DNA from: Paraburkholderia sp. PREW-6R
Lineage (GTDB): Bacteria > Pseudomonadota > Gammaproteobacteria > Burkholderiales > Burkholderiaceae
Direction of reading: 5' to 3'
Assembly: GCF_039621805.1 (NCBI RefSeq)
Contig: NZ_CP155073.1
Span: 1,116,001-1,180,000, forward strand
Length of the DNA stretch: 64,000 bases
The notes beneath the pieces are model-generated. The model searched no databases and was not told the DNA's origin. It saw only the letters and a list, made by a program, of their open reading frames with translations. This document shows positions 17,166 to 28,205 of the stretch, one piece after another (position 1 is the first letter of the stretch; every line of letters starts with the position of its first letter). Both the position numbers and the translations under genes were made by a program.

Positions 17166-18059
17166 TTATGATGCGACCGGGGGCGTTCGCCGGACCTTCA
17201 GGCTGGCGAGTCCGATGCCTGCCATCACGCAGGCCAGCGCGATCCCGTGCGCAAGCGTGGGCCGCTCGCCGAGAAAGACGATGCCATAAATGGCGGCCGC
17301 AATCGGCAGCACCGCACTGAACACGCCGGCGAGACTGCCCGGCACATGGCGAATGCCTTTCATCCAGAGCCAGAACGAGAAGATGCTCGCCGATAGTCCA
17401 TACCACAGCACCAGCGTCCAGATACCCGCGGGCACGGCGTGGAAGTTGAAATGGAGTAGTGCGCTTGCGCCGAAAGGCAGCATCAGCAGCAGGCCGAAAG
17501 CATGCGTGTAAGCGCAGATGTCGATGGGCGCGAGGGTCTGCGTGAGCCGGCGCGACAGAATGATGTAAAGCGATTCGCAGCACACGGCGCCGAGCACCAT
17601 CAGGTTGCCGGTGAAAGAGCTCACCCCGCTTGCATCCGGGTCCCCATGAGCCAGATTGATGACGACCACGCCGGCAATTGCAAGTGCGATGGAGGCGAGC
17701 GCGCGCCCGTTCGGACGCTCCTTCAGCATGAGCCATGCAAACAGCGCGACCACTGCGGGAATCGTGCTGGTAATGACGCCCGCTGCAACCGCGCTGGTGC
17801 GTTGCACGCCGTTGAGCATCAGCAGCGTGAAGCCGAAGGTGCCGAACAGCGCCTGCAGGAACAGGTTGATCCACTCGTCGCGCTTCACGCGCCGCAGTTT
17901 GGCGACACGCAGAAGCGGCCACAGCACCGCCATCGCGATGACGAAACGCAGGAGCGCGAACAGAGGAACGGGAACGTACTCGACGATGGATTTACCGATT
18001 CCGACATTGCTGCCGACCAGCAGCATCGAGGTGATGAGAAGCAGGGAGTAGCGATTCAA
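17166..18059 (-). CDS. EamA-family (DMT) membrane transporter
   Basis: A 297-residue protein with ten hydrophobic segments arranged as two EamA repeats, the layout of drug/metabolite exporters such as RhaT/YdcZ-type proteins. Substrate unknown; amino acids or small metabolites are common. The frame opens with a TTG at 18059, which preserves the whole first helix (SLLLITSMLLVGSNVGIGK); the first ATG at 18026 would cut into that helix, so I keep TTG. The gene is last before a 450-base gap. Confidence 0.82.
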   Translation of the reverse strand: MNRYSLLLITSMLLVGSNVGIGKSIVEYVPVPLFALLRFVIAMAVLWPLLRVAKLRRVKRDEWINLFLQALFGTFGFTLLMLNGVQRTSAVAAGVITSTIPAVVALFAWLMLKERPNGRALASIALAIAGVVVINLAHGDPDASGVSSFTGNLMVLGAVCCESLYIILSRRLTQTLAPIDICAYTHAFGLLLMLPFGASALLHFNFHAVPAGIWTLVLWYGLSASIFSFWLWMKGIRHVPGSLAGVFSAVLPIAAAIYGIVFLGERPTLAHGIALACVMAGIGLASLKVRRTPPVAS

Positions 18060-18509
18060 GCTGGAATCCAGACGGCTAGTTCAGTTAGCATTGTAAGAGG
18101 CCATGTGAGACAGCGTAAAGGAATGTAGAGGCGCCATGTCCGGGCGGTGCATCACAGGCGCTGGATTTGCGCCCAGCGCCGTTAGGGTTTTTGCTGGGAT
18201 GTCCTGGTGCGTCGCGTAAGTGGCCGGTAAGTTGAAACGCTTATGTTGGTACATGAGTTGGAACATGAGCGCGGCCCGTCGCTCGAACGCGTTCATGTTG
18301 CGATGCCGCATGAGCGCGCAACACGAAAGCGGGCCGCCACGCTACGATCGAAGGTCGGGTGCGAGGGTAGGAGACGACGCATGCGTTGAATGCCGGACGC
18401 GGGTGAATCACACGCACCTGCCGGCCTGGCATCGCGGCGTCTATACAACCGGGCGCGCCATTGCGCGCCGGCGCAGGTTTTAGGTTTCATCTTCACCAAG
18501 GGGTTGTCG
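18060..18509. other. Intergenic region before acs
   Basis: No gene is convincing here; a 76-codon frame on the minus strand has no recognisable features. A stem-loop (GGCGCTGG/CCAGCGCC, 18157-18180) is followed by GTTAGGGTTTTT and looks like a weak plus-strand terminator, yet no plus-strand gene precedes it, so it could be part of a leader or an unannotated small RNA. The acs promoter must lie in the last 200 bases. Confidence 0.4.
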
Positions 18510-20492
<1,983 letters not shown>

Positions 20493-20534
20493 GCCATAGC
20501 AGCCATAGCGGGTTCCCGCCCGACCACACGTCAG

Positions 20535-20579
20535 AGCCACCGCGCGGACAATCCCGATTGCCTGCCCGGTGGCTTTTTG
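20535..20579 (+). terminator. Terminator-like hairpin after acs
   Basis: AGCCACCG pairs with CGGTGGCT across a 24-base loop and is followed by a T-run. It ends 13 bases before the next start codon, so it would separate acs from, or attenuate transcription into, the symporter genes. Confidence 0.65.
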
Positions 20580-20591
20580 ATACATAGGCGC

Positions 20592-20969
20592 ATGGCCGCG
20601 CCGCACTACCCCTCTCACGCTACGCTCAGTCCCACGCCCGAACCGCCCGCGGTGTCGGCGGCGATGGCGCGCGCGCATCAAAGGTACTGGCGCTTCAACC
20701 TCGCGCTGATCGCGGCGTTGATGACCCTTGGCGCCGTCGTGTCCTTCGTCGTGCCGCTCGCCGCGCCCGCGCTTGCACACGTGCGCTTCGGCGGGTTTCG
20801 CCTGCCGTTCTACTTCGGCGCGCAAGGCGCGATTCTGCTTTACGTGGCGCTCATCGTGATTTATATCGTGCTGATGCAGCGGGCGGATCGTCGGCTGCAA
20901 CGAGCGTTCGACGCCGACGCCGACGCCGACGTGATTGCGGCTACGATCAGCGCCCCGCGCGGACACTGA
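20592..20969 (+). CDS. DUF4212 small membrane subunit of a sodium/solute symporter
   Basis: A 125-residue protein with two transmembrane helices (NLALIAALMTLGAVVSFVVP and FGAQGAILLYVALIVIYIVL). DUF4212 proteins are encoded directly before VC_2705-type sodium:solute symporters and are thought to be their small subunit. The C-terminus carries an Ala-Asp repeat (DADADAD) made by a GACGCC hexanucleotide repeat near 20910-20930, a site prone to slippage. The start is ATG 20592; a TTG five codons upstream is the alternative. It ends 4 bases before the symporter. Confidence 0.85.
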   Translation: MAAPHYPSHATLSPTPEPPAVSAAMARAHQRYWRFNLALIAALMTLGAVVSFVVPLAAPALAHVRFGGFRLPFYFGAQGAILLYVALIVIYIVLMQRADRRLQRAFDADADADVIAATISAPRGH

Positions 20970-20973
20970 GCCG

Positions 20974-22992
20974 ATGAAGCTCACAAACCGGCTCATCACC
21001 TCGTACGCGATCTATACGCTCGGTTTCCTGTTGTTCATCTACGTGATGTGGCGTATCGAGCGCAACACCGGTGCTGGCGTATGGATCGGCTATGTGTTCC
21101 TGTTCGTGCCCATCGCGGTGTATGCGGTGATCGGCCTGCTGTCGCGCACGTCCGATCTCGTCGAATACTACGTTGCGGGGCGGCGCGTGCCGTCCGCGTT
21201 CAACGGCATGGCGACCGCGGCGGACTGGCTGTCTGCCGCGTCGTTCATCGGACTGGCCGGGTCGATCTACGTGACCGGATACGACGGCCTCGCTTATCTG
21301 ATGGGATGGACAGGCGGCTACTGTCTCGTCGCTTTCCTGCTTGCGCCTTATGTGCGCAAGCTCGCCCGTTATACGATTCCCGACTTTCTCGGCACACGTT
21401 TTTCCAGCAACGCCGTGCGCGGACTCGCCGCGCTGGCCGCGATCCTCTGCTCGTTCGTCTATCTCGTGGCGCAGATTCAGGGTGTCGGACTGATCGCGAC
21501 GCGTTTTATCGGCGTCGACTTCGCGGTGGGCATTTTCTGCGGGCTCGCGGGCATACTCGTGTGCTCGTTCCTCGGCGGCATGCGCGCGGTCACGTGGACC
21601 CAGGTCGCGCAGTACATCATCCTGATTGCGGCGATCCTGATTCCCGTTTCGATGATCGCGCACAAAGACGGCCTCGGCTGGGTGCCGCAATTCGACTATG
21701 GGCGTTTGATGGCGCGTGTCGAGGTGCTCGAAAAACAGGTGAGCGACGCACCGCTCGAACAGACCGTGCGTGATGACTACCGGCGGCGCGCCGCGTCGAT
21801 GCAGACGCGCCTCGATACGTTGCCGCGTTCGTACTTCGACGAACGTCAGCGTCTTACGCAGGAAGTCGCCGATTTGCGGCGCCACAATGGTCCACTGCGC
21901 GAGATCAAGGAGCGCGAAAGGGCGCTCGAACAGTTTCCGCGCGACGCCGCGGCCGCACAGATCGTCTGGACCCAGCAACGCGACGAAATGCTGATGCGCG
22001 CGGCTGCACCGGTCCCGATGCACGAGCCGTTTCCCGCCACTAGCGACGACGATCGCCGCACGCACGAGCGCAATTTCCTGTCGCTGCTGCTGTGTTTGTC
22101 GCTCGGCACCGCGAGCTTGCCGCACATTCTGACGCGCTATAACACGACGACGTCGGTCGCGTCCGCGCGACGCTCGGTTGGCTGGACGCTATTTTTCGTG
22201 GCGCTGTTTTATCTGACCGTGCCGGTGCTCGCGGTGTTGATCAAGTACGAGATGCTGACGCACCTGGTCGGCCATCACTTTGCCGATCTGCCGCAATGGC
22301 TCACGCAGTGGCGAAGGGTCGAGCCGAGTCTGATCAGTCTTGCCGACACGAATGGCGACGGCATCGTGAGATGGAGCGAGATTCAGATGCAGCCTGACAT
22401 GGTCGTGCTGGCCGCGCCCGAAATCGCCGGGCTGCCATACGTGATGTCCGGCCTGATCGCGGCGGGCGCGCTGGCCGCGGCGCTCTCTACCGCTGACGGT
22501 CTGCTGCTGACGATAGCGAACGCGTTGTCGCACGACATTTACTATCACATGGTCGACCCGGCCGCTTCGAGCCAGCGGCGCGTGACGATATCGAAGATTC
22601 TTCTGCTGGGCGTGGCGCTGCTTGCTTCGTATGTGGCGTCGCTGAATGCGGGGAACATCCTGTTTCTGGTGGGCGCGGCGTTTTCGCTGGCGGCGTCGAG
22701 TCTGTTTCCCGTGCTGGTGCTCGGCGTGTTCTGGAAGCGCACGACGCGTCTTGGCGCCGTCGCGGGCATGGTGGCGGGGTTGCTGGTGTGCATCTATTAC
22801 ATCGTCTCGACGTATCCGTTTTTCACGCAGATGACGGGCGTGGCCGGCCCGCGCTGGTTCGGCATCGAGCCGATCAGCTCCGGCGTGTTCGGCGTACCGG
22901 CCGGCTTTCTCGTGACGATCGGCGTAAGCCTGGTGGACAAAAAACCGGACGCCTATACAACCGCGCTGGTGGACTACATACGGCATCCTTGA
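20974..22992 (+). CDS. Sodium:solute symporter, VC_2705/ActP-like subfamily
   Basis: A 672-residue inner-membrane protein of the SSS family with more than ten helices, including GMATAADWLSAASFIGLAGSIY and the AALSTADGLLLTIANALSHD segment typical of acetate/monocarboxylate symporters of the ActP group. Two unusual parts are a hydrophilic, heptad-like insert at about residues 240-360 and an EF-hand-like loop at residues 458-469 (DTNGDGIVRWSE). Position behind acs and DUF4212 suggests acetate or another short monocarboxylate as substrate. Start ATG at 20974; the upstream frame extension is not homologous. Confidence 0.87.
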   Translation: MKLTNRLITSYAIYTLGFLLFIYVMWRIERNTGAGVWIGYVFLFVPIAVYAVIGLLSRTSDLVEYYVAGRRVPSAFNGMATAADWLSAASFIGLAGSIYVTGYDGLAYLMGWTGGYCLVAFLLAPYVRKLARYTIPDFLGTRFSSNAVRGLAALAAILCSFVYLVAQIQGVGLIATRFIGVDFAVGIFCGLAGILVCSFLGGMRAVTWTQVAQYIILIAAILIPVSMIAHKDGLGWVPQFDYGRLMARVEVLEKQVSDAPLEQTVRDDYRRRAASMQTRLDTLPRSYFDERQRLTQEVADLRRHNGPLREIKERERALEQFPRDAAAAQIVWTQQRDEMLMRAAAPVPMHEPFPATSDDDRRTHERNFLSLLLCLSLGTASLPHILTRYNTTTSVASARRSVGWTLFFVALFYLTVPVLAVLIKYEMLTHLVGHHFADLPQWLTQWRRVEPSLISLADTNGDGIVRWSEIQMQPDMVVLAAPEIAGLPYVMSGLIAAGALAAALSTADGLLLTIANALSHDIYYHMVDPAASSQRRVTISKILLLGVALLASYVASLNAGNILFLVGAAFSLAASSLFPVLVLGVFWKRTTRLGAVAGMVAGLLVCIYYIVSTYPFFTQMTGVAGPRWFGIEPISSGVFGVPAGFLVTIGVSLVDKKPDAYTTALVDYIRHP

Positions 22993-23031
22993 GACGGTTT
23001 GCGAAGGGGAGTAGCGCTCGGCGCGAAGTTT

Positions 23032-23039
23032 GCTATAAT
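23032..23039 (+). promoter_or_regulatory. Extended -10 promoter of tRNA-Ser
   Basis: TGCTATAAT gives an extended -10 element (TGn plus TATAAT) 13 bases upstream of the mature tRNA 5' end. No good -35 is visible. Confidence 0.55.
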
Positions 23040-23052
23040 TCTGCTCCCCGCC

Positions 23053-23143
23053 GGAGAGATGGATGAGCGGTTTAAGTCGCACGCCTGGAAAGCGTGTATA
23101 GGTTAATAACCTATCCGGGGTTCGAATCCCCGTCTCTCCGCCA
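23053..23143 (+). tRNA. tRNA-Ser (anticodon GGA)
   Basis: The acceptor stem GGAGAGA pairs with TCTCTCC, followed by discriminator G and an encoded CCA. The anticodon arm CACGC-CTGGAAA-GCGTG gives anticodon GGA, reading UCC and UCU. A long variable arm (TATAGGTTAATAACCTATC) marks a class II tRNA, and the T loop is GGGTTCGAATCCCC. The 91-base length fits tRNA-Ser. No integrase or attachment duplication was seen beside it. Confidence 0.97.
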
Positions 23144-23158
23144 AGAATTGCAATGACG

Positions 23159-23196
23159 AGCCGTTGAAGCCGAAAGGATTCAACGGCTCTTTGTTT
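23159..23196 (+). terminator. Terminator after tRNA-Ser
   Basis: AGCCGTTGAA and TTCAACGGCT form a perfect 10-base stem around a 10-base loop, followed by CTTTGTTTT. The 200 bases from here to the porin stop at 23400 hold no gene I can see. Confidence 0.85.
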
Positions 23197-23399
23197 TCCG
23201 GCTAACAAAGCCTCGCTTACTGCAGCGGCAAACAAGCACACTGACTGTCGACCCATGCATGCGCGCAAGAACCTGATCGGTCGACGTTGCAGACGCGATG
23301 ATTCGAGAACCATCCCGATGCGTTCAAACTAGCCGAGGTCAGCGCAATGCGCGGCCGACCTGTCGCCGGCTCCGTCGTCGTCCTGAGTCGAGCCTCCCG

Positions 23400-24572
23400 C
23401 TAGAAACGCGTACGCAACCCCACGGTGCCCACCACCTGATTCGCCGTCGACGAAGCGCCGCCCGCCGTATTCACGAAAGCCACATAGTTGTGGCCGATCG
23501 CGTGTTGATACATCCCTTCGACATAAACGTCGGTCCGCTTTGACAGCAGGTACACCGCCTGCAGATTCACCTGATTCCACTTCGGGTCATTGCCGTACGC
23601 GGTATTTTTCCCATTGCCGACATGGCCGTCCGTGTACGTATCCGTTATCCCCAGATTGACCGCGGGCGTCAGCGCATATTTGGCATTCAGTTCATAGTTG
23701 TCGAACCGCATGGTGCCGCTGCCGGCCACGTTGGTCTGTCCGAACGACGTGGTTCCCTGGAACTGGCTGTGCGTATAGACGAAGCCCACCGCTGCCGGGC
23801 CGAATTTGTAGTTGAGCGCGGCGCCAGCCGTGCGCTGAACGTCCGCGCCCAGCACGAAGCCGCCCGTACCATTCGCCGTTGATTCGGCGATATCGACCGA
23901 GCCCGCGCTCGCCGATGTCGTACTCGTCGATCCGTTGATCTGCAGGTAGCCCGCGGCTGCCGTGAAGGGACCATAGGCATAACTCGCGCCCGCGCTGTAA
24001 GCGCGATTGACCGCAAACGTGGTGCTGTTCGAGAAAGCATACAGGCCACCGAACGTGAGCCCCGCATAATTGGTGCTGGTGTACTTCACCGCGTTATTCA
24101 TTCGCACCGAATGATTCAGATTGTCGTTATCGAAAGGGTGTGCGAAGCCGGTGTCGCCGAAGGTGCCGGCCGTGCCCGATAACGGCGCCACGAAATCAAC
24201 CAGCGAGTCGTACTGTCGGCCGAGCGTGACCGTGCCGAACTGGCTCGTGCTGATGCCGACATAGGCTTGTCGCCCGAAGAGCCGGCCGTCCTGTCCGAGC
24301 TTGCCGTTTTGCACATTGAAGCCGTTTTCCAGCACGAAGATCGCCTTCAGTCCGCCGCCAAGATCTTCCGCGCCGCGCATGCCGAAGCGGCTGCCGTTGA
24401 TGTTGCCGCTCGTCGCCTGAATGAGCGAGCCGCTCGCTCCGCCTTTCGACACGTTGTTGGTGTACATCAAACCCGCGTCGATCAAGCCATACAACGTGAC
24501 CGAACTCTGAGCGTGAGCCGCCGACGTGGCGATCAGCGCTGAAAGTGCACAGACAGTGGATAGTCTCTTCAC
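23400..24572 (-). CDS. Outer-membrane porin, Burkholderia type
   Basis: A 390-residue trimeric-porin family protein (Porin_4, OpcP/Omp38-like). It has a signal peptide ending TSAAHA followed by QSSVTLYGLIDAGLMY, the standard mature N-terminus, the GSRFGMRGAEDLGGGLKAIF strand and a C-terminal Phe (VGTVGLRTRF) needed for barrel assembly. It allows passive diffusion of small solutes. The start is a GTG at 24572 with GGAGG five bases upstream; the frame extends further but without a signal peptide at the start. Confidence 0.92.
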   Translation of the reverse strand: MKRLSTVCALSALIATSAAHAQSSVTLYGLIDAGLMYTNNVSKGGASGSLIQATSGNINGSRFGMRGAEDLGGGLKAIFVLENGFNVQNGKLGQDGRLFGRQAYVGISTSQFGTVTLGRQYDSLVDFVAPLSGTAGTFGDTGFAHPFDNDNLNHSVRMNNAVKYTSTNYAGLTFGGLYAFSNSTTFAVNRAYSAGASYAYGPFTAAAGYLQINGSTSTTSASAGSVDIAESTANGTGGFVLGADVQRTAGAALNYKFGPAAVGFVYTHSQFQGTTSFGQTNVAGSGTMRFDNYELNAKYALTPAVNLGITDTYTDGHVGNGKNTAYGNDPKWNQVNLQAVYLLSKRTDVYVEGMYQHAIGHNYVAFVNTAGGASSTANQVVGTVGLRTRF

Positions 24573-24834
24573 GTGTGCCTCCGTAGATGAAAGAGGGAAT
24601 CCGTCGTTGAGCGCAGTGTATGAATGTACGCCCGTCAGCACTATCCACATAACGACATAGTCCGGCCTCCTGAATATGGAGGGCGTCTGTCATATCGTCG
24701 TCAAAAATCCGGTGTGACAGGGCTTCATGCACCCTGTTCCAGTCGTAATCGGTCAGCCGCCATCTAGTATGGCGTTGTTTGAATGAAACGCCGCCGCGCG
24801 GTCTCCCGCAACGCAAGCGCACGAGACACTTCGT

Positions 24835-25914
24835 TCACGGATGAACGACCGTCATCCTGAACGGGCCGCCATTCGCCGCAGCATGACTGACGGCCTCGTT
24901 CACGTCGTCGAGTTTGAACGACGTCACGTCGAACTGTCCGAGATCGAGCAGACCGCCGCGAATGAGGCCTGTCATTCGCGTGACCGCTTCCGGCGAATAC
25001 ATCCACTTGCCGCGCACGGTGATGTCGTTGCGCATGATCCACGGGTAGGGCAGATTGAGATCATCGCCGCCGAGCATGCCGACACCGCCCATCAACACGA
25101 TACGTCCGTAAGGGCGCACGGTCATCACCGCGGCGCGCACGGTCCTCGTGGTCGCCGACGGCGGCAGCAGATCCATTACGCAGTCTATCGGTGCGCCGGC
25201 AGCCGCACGCATCCGTTCGCAATCGTCGTCCTCGTTGCCTGTGAGTTTCACGGTCCGGATACGTTCACCGAAGCGCCTTTGCAGATCGGCGAGCACGCCT
25301 TCGTTGCGTCCGGGCGCGATTACGCACCGCACACCCATCGCGAGGGCGATAGCGACACACGCGCTGCCAAAGTTGCCGGTCGCGCCGCTCACGAGCAATG
25401 TCTCGCCGGCCTGCAAATTCGACGCAAGCAGCCCGCCGTACGGAACCAGCATCGTGTTGAGCGCACACCATGTCGCGGCATCGGCGGGATCGATGTCACC
25501 GATGCGAATGGCGTTCTCGGTCGGCACGCGTATCTGTTCGGCAAACGAGCCGTCGTGGAAATGGCGCGCGAGCCGCAGGCCGCCGTCGCCGCGCGCGCTC
25601 CAGCCCTGCAATGTAATGTCGGGCGTGAGCGCGTCGTCGCGTGAACGCACGGTTGGATCGCAAAAGACCCAGTCGCCTGCTTGCAGATGCGTGGCGTCGG
25701 GTCCAAATGCACGCACGCGGCCGATGGCCCCGCAGCCAGGCACGATAGGCAATTCGATCGGGTAACGGCGCTCGCCGCTGAACACTTCCTGCGCATACGA
25801 CAAAACGGGCGCGGCAACGACGTCGACGATCACTTCGCCGGTGCCCAGCGAAGGATCTGCTACGTGTTCAATCGCGAGCGGCTTGCCGAGTGTCTTCAAA
25901 ATGGCTGCTTTCAT
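24835..25914 (-). CDS. Medium-chain (zinc-type) alcohol dehydrogenase-like protein
   Basis: A 359-residue MDR-superfamily oxidoreductase with a GroES-like N-terminal domain and a Rossmann domain containing VSGATGNFGSACVAIALAMG. The usual early Cys zinc ligand position reads APVLSYAQEVFSG, so the catalytic zinc site may be absent and it could be a quinone-oxidoreductase-like enzyme. Substrate unknown. It is divergent from an HTH regulator starting at 26031, which probably controls it; the 116-base gap holds both promoters. Confidence 0.82.
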   Translation of the reverse strand: MKAAILKTLGKPLAIEHVADPSLGTGEVIVDVVAAPVLSYAQEVFSGERRYPIELPIVPGCGAIGRVRAFGPDATHLQAGDWVFCDPTVRSRDDALTPDITLQGWSARGDGGLRLARHFHDGSFAEQIRVPTENAIRIGDIDPADAATWCALNTMLVPYGGLLASNLQAGETLLVSGATGNFGSACVAIALAMGVRCVIAPGRNEGVLADLQRRFGERIRTVKLTGNEDDDCERMRAAAGAPIDCVMDLLPPSATTRTVRAAVMTVRPYGRIVLMGGVGMLGGDDLNLPYPWIMRNDITVRGKWMYSPEAVTRMTGLIRGGLLDLGQFDVTSFKLDDVNEAVSHAAANGGPFRMTVVHP

Positions 25915-26030
25915 CTGCGTTCCCTGTTGATGGTGATTGGACAAGGCGATTCTGGCAGGCGTAGCATCGGTAACAAGGCCTGGTACTATCCTGGGATTCC
26001 CGCGTACCTGCTTGAGGAGGACGGAAGGTC

Positions 26031-26804
26031 ATGACAACGGCGAGCCGAAGTGAGTTCGGCGATTTTCTGCGCTCACGGCGCGAGAAGCTAAGCCCTGAAT
26101 CGGTGGGACTCAACAACGGGCGGCGGCGTCGCACGCCCGGTTTGCGTCGCGAGGAAGTGGCGGAGCTCGCGGGCATCGGTGTGGACTGGTATGTGCGGCT
26201 CGAACAGGGCCGCACGGTGAGTCCGTCCGATACCACGCTCGAAGCGCTGGCTCGCGCGCTGCGGCTCGGCAAAGTCGAGGCGGCGCATCTGCGTGCACTG
26301 GCACGCAGCGGCGATCGGCAAACCTTCACTCGCGAAAGCGTGCCGCGTCCTATCGCGAATCTGATCGCGACACTCGAACTCCCCGCTTATGTCACGGGCA
26401 GGCGTTGGGATCTGCTGGCCTGGAATGCAGCGGCGGCCGATCTCCTCGGCTTCGAACGTCTTGCCGAAGCGGATCGCAACATTCTGGTGTTCATGTTCAT
26501 CGAGCCGGATTCGCGACGGCTTTTCGGCGCAAACTGGACCAGCGAGGCGCGCCGCATGATTGCGTTGTTCCGCGCAACGCACGATCTGTATGCCGACGAT
26601 CCAGCCTTTGTCGAACTGGTCGAACGGTTGCGCGCGCACAGCGCCGAATTCGCAAAATGGTGGAATGCGCACGATATTCGTGGCGGCGCGTCCGGGCAGA
26701 AGGTGCTGATCCATCCGGAGCGCGGCGCGCAACGCTACGACTACGCGACGTTTCAGGCAAACGACGATCCCGCGTTGAAACTCGCGATCTACACGCCCGC
26801 ATGA
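26031..26804 (+). CDS. XRE-family regulator with MmyB-like ligand domain
   Basis: A 257-residue protein with an N-terminal helix-turn-helix (RRRRTPGLRREEVAELAGIGVDWYVRLEQGR family pattern, shown here as GLRREEVAELAGIG) and a C-terminal MmyB-like/PAS-like domain beginning near residue 105 (NLIATLELPAYVTGRRWDLL). Members are repressors or activators of a neighbouring oxidoreductase and bind fatty acids or similar ligands. GAGGAGGACGGAAGG precedes the ATG. It is divergent from the MDR dehydrogenase gene. Confidence 0.88.
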   Translation: MTTASRSEFGDFLRSRREKLSPESVGLNNGRRRRTPGLRREEVAELAGIGVDWYVRLEQGRTVSPSDTTLEALARALRLGKVEAAHLRALARSGDRQTFTRESVPRPIANLIATLELPAYVTGRRWDLLAWNAAAADLLGFERLAEADRNILVFMFIEPDSRRLFGANWTSEARRMIALFRATHDLYADDPAFVELVERLRAHSAEFAKWWNAHDIRGGASGQKVLIHPERGAQRYDYATFQANDDPALKLAIYTPA

Positions 26805-26897
26805 TTCGCCCACTTGGCGACGTACACCGGAACAGATCGTCTTGCTCTACACTAGCTGCCGCCCAGGCCAGTCCAGTTCAGTCAAGAGCAATAATCG

Positions 26898-28166
26898 ATG
26901 CCTCCTCCCGCCGACCCTGCCGGTCCCGACGAAGAAACCTTCGTCAGTTTGCCGAAACAGCCCGCATTCCAGCGTTTCTGGTGCACTCGCATTCTGTCGT
27001 CGCTGTCGTTCCAGATGCTTGCCGTCGCAATGGGCTGGCACATCTACGCGCTGACGCATAGCGCGTTCGCGCTCGGCCTCGTCGGTCTCGCGCAGTTCCT
27101 GCCGATGTTCGTCCTGACGCTCGTGGTAGGGCACGTGGCCGACCGTTACGACCGGCGGCGCATTGCGGCGATCTGTCAAAGCCTCGAAGGCGTCGCTGCG
27201 TTGCTGTTCGCATTCGGGACGTTCGGCGGCTGGATCAGCGCACCTGTCATCTACGTGCTGGCCGCCTGCGTCGGCGCGGCGCGCGCTTTCGAATCGCCTG
27301 CGGTCGCGTCGTTGCTGCCGGGCGTCGTCGCGCGCGGACAATTGCCGAAGGCCACGGCGTGGGCCACGTCCGCGAATCAGACCGCGCAGATCGCCGGCCC
27401 CGCGCTGGGCGGTCTGCTTTATGGGATTGGGCCGGGTGCGGCTTACCTTGCGTGCATGGTTTCGTTCGCGGCCGCGGCCGCCGCGGTGTGGGGTATTCCG
27501 TTGAAGGCAAAGCCGGTGAGCCGCGCACCTGTCACGCTCGAATCCGTGTTCTCCGGCATTGCGTTTATCCGCAAGGAGCCGGTGATTCTCGGGGCGCTGT
27601 CGCTCGATCTGTTTGCCGTGCTGTTCGGCGGCGCAACCGCGCTCTTGCCGGTGTTCGCGCGCGACATCCTGCACACGGGTCCGCTCGGTCTCGGCCTGTT
27701 GCGCTCGGGCACCGCGATCGGCGCGCTCGCGGGCACCATCTGGCTCGCGCACTTCCCATTGCGCAATCGGCCCGGTGCGGCAATGTTCGGCGGCGTGATT
27801 GCGTTCGGCGTGGCCACGGTCGTGTTCGGCCTGTCCCATCAGTTCATCGTGTCGCTGATCTCGCTGATCGTGCTGGGCGCCTCCGACACCATCAGCGTCG
27901 TCGTGCGGTTGTCGCTCGTCCAGTTGCGCACGCCGGACGACATGCTCGGGCGCGTGAACGCGGTCAATTCGCTTTTCATTGGGACGTCGAATCAATTGGG
28001 CGAATTCGAATCTGGCGTGACGGCAGGGTGGTGGGGCGCGCGGCCTGCGGTGCTGGTGGGCGGCTTCGCGACGATTGCCGTCGCATTACTCTGGATGAAA
28101 TTCTTCCCCCAGCTCAAACGTGCGCGAACGCTCGAACGCGAGGAAGAACTGGCGCCGAGCCAGTGA
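26898..28166 (+). CDS. MFS transporter, EntS-like (MFS_3)
   Basis: A 422-residue major facilitator with about twelve helices. The loop 2-3 motif reads GHVADRYDRRR, a good match to the MFS signature. Similar proteins include the enterobactin exporter EntS and related efflux pumps, but no siderophore synthesis genes are nearby, so the substrate is unknown. Start ATG 26898. The next gene is convergent. Confidence 0.82.
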   Translation: MPPPADPAGPDEETFVSLPKQPAFQRFWCTRILSSLSFQMLAVAMGWHIYALTHSAFALGLVGLAQFLPMFVLTLVVGHVADRYDRRRIAAICQSLEGVAALLFAFGTFGGWISAPVIYVLAACVGAARAFESPAVASLLPGVVARGQLPKATAWATSANQTAQIAGPALGGLLYGIGPGAAYLACMVSFAAAAAAVWGIPLKAKPVSRAPVTLESVFSGIAFIRKEPVILGALSLDLFAVLFGGATALLPVFARDILHTGPLGLGLLRSGTAIGALAGTIWLAHFPLRNRPGAAMFGGVIAFGVATVVFGLSHQFIVSLISLIVLGASDTISVVVRLSLVQLRTPDDMLGRVNAVNSLFIGTSNQLGEFESGVTAGWWGARPAVLVGGFATIAVALLWMKFFPQLKRARTLEREEELAPSQ

Positions 28167-28205
28167 GCGCGGCGCCATCTGGCGTACGAAGAACGGCATG
28201 CGGAT

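Noticed and set aside
20910..20930. GACGCC tandem repeat in the DUF4212 gene
   Set aside because: Three units only; a minor low-complexity tail, not a phase-variable tract.
23053..23400. Genomic island attachment at tRNA-Ser
   Set aside because: No integrase, no repeat of the tRNA 3' end was seen downstream, and the following porin gene looks native.
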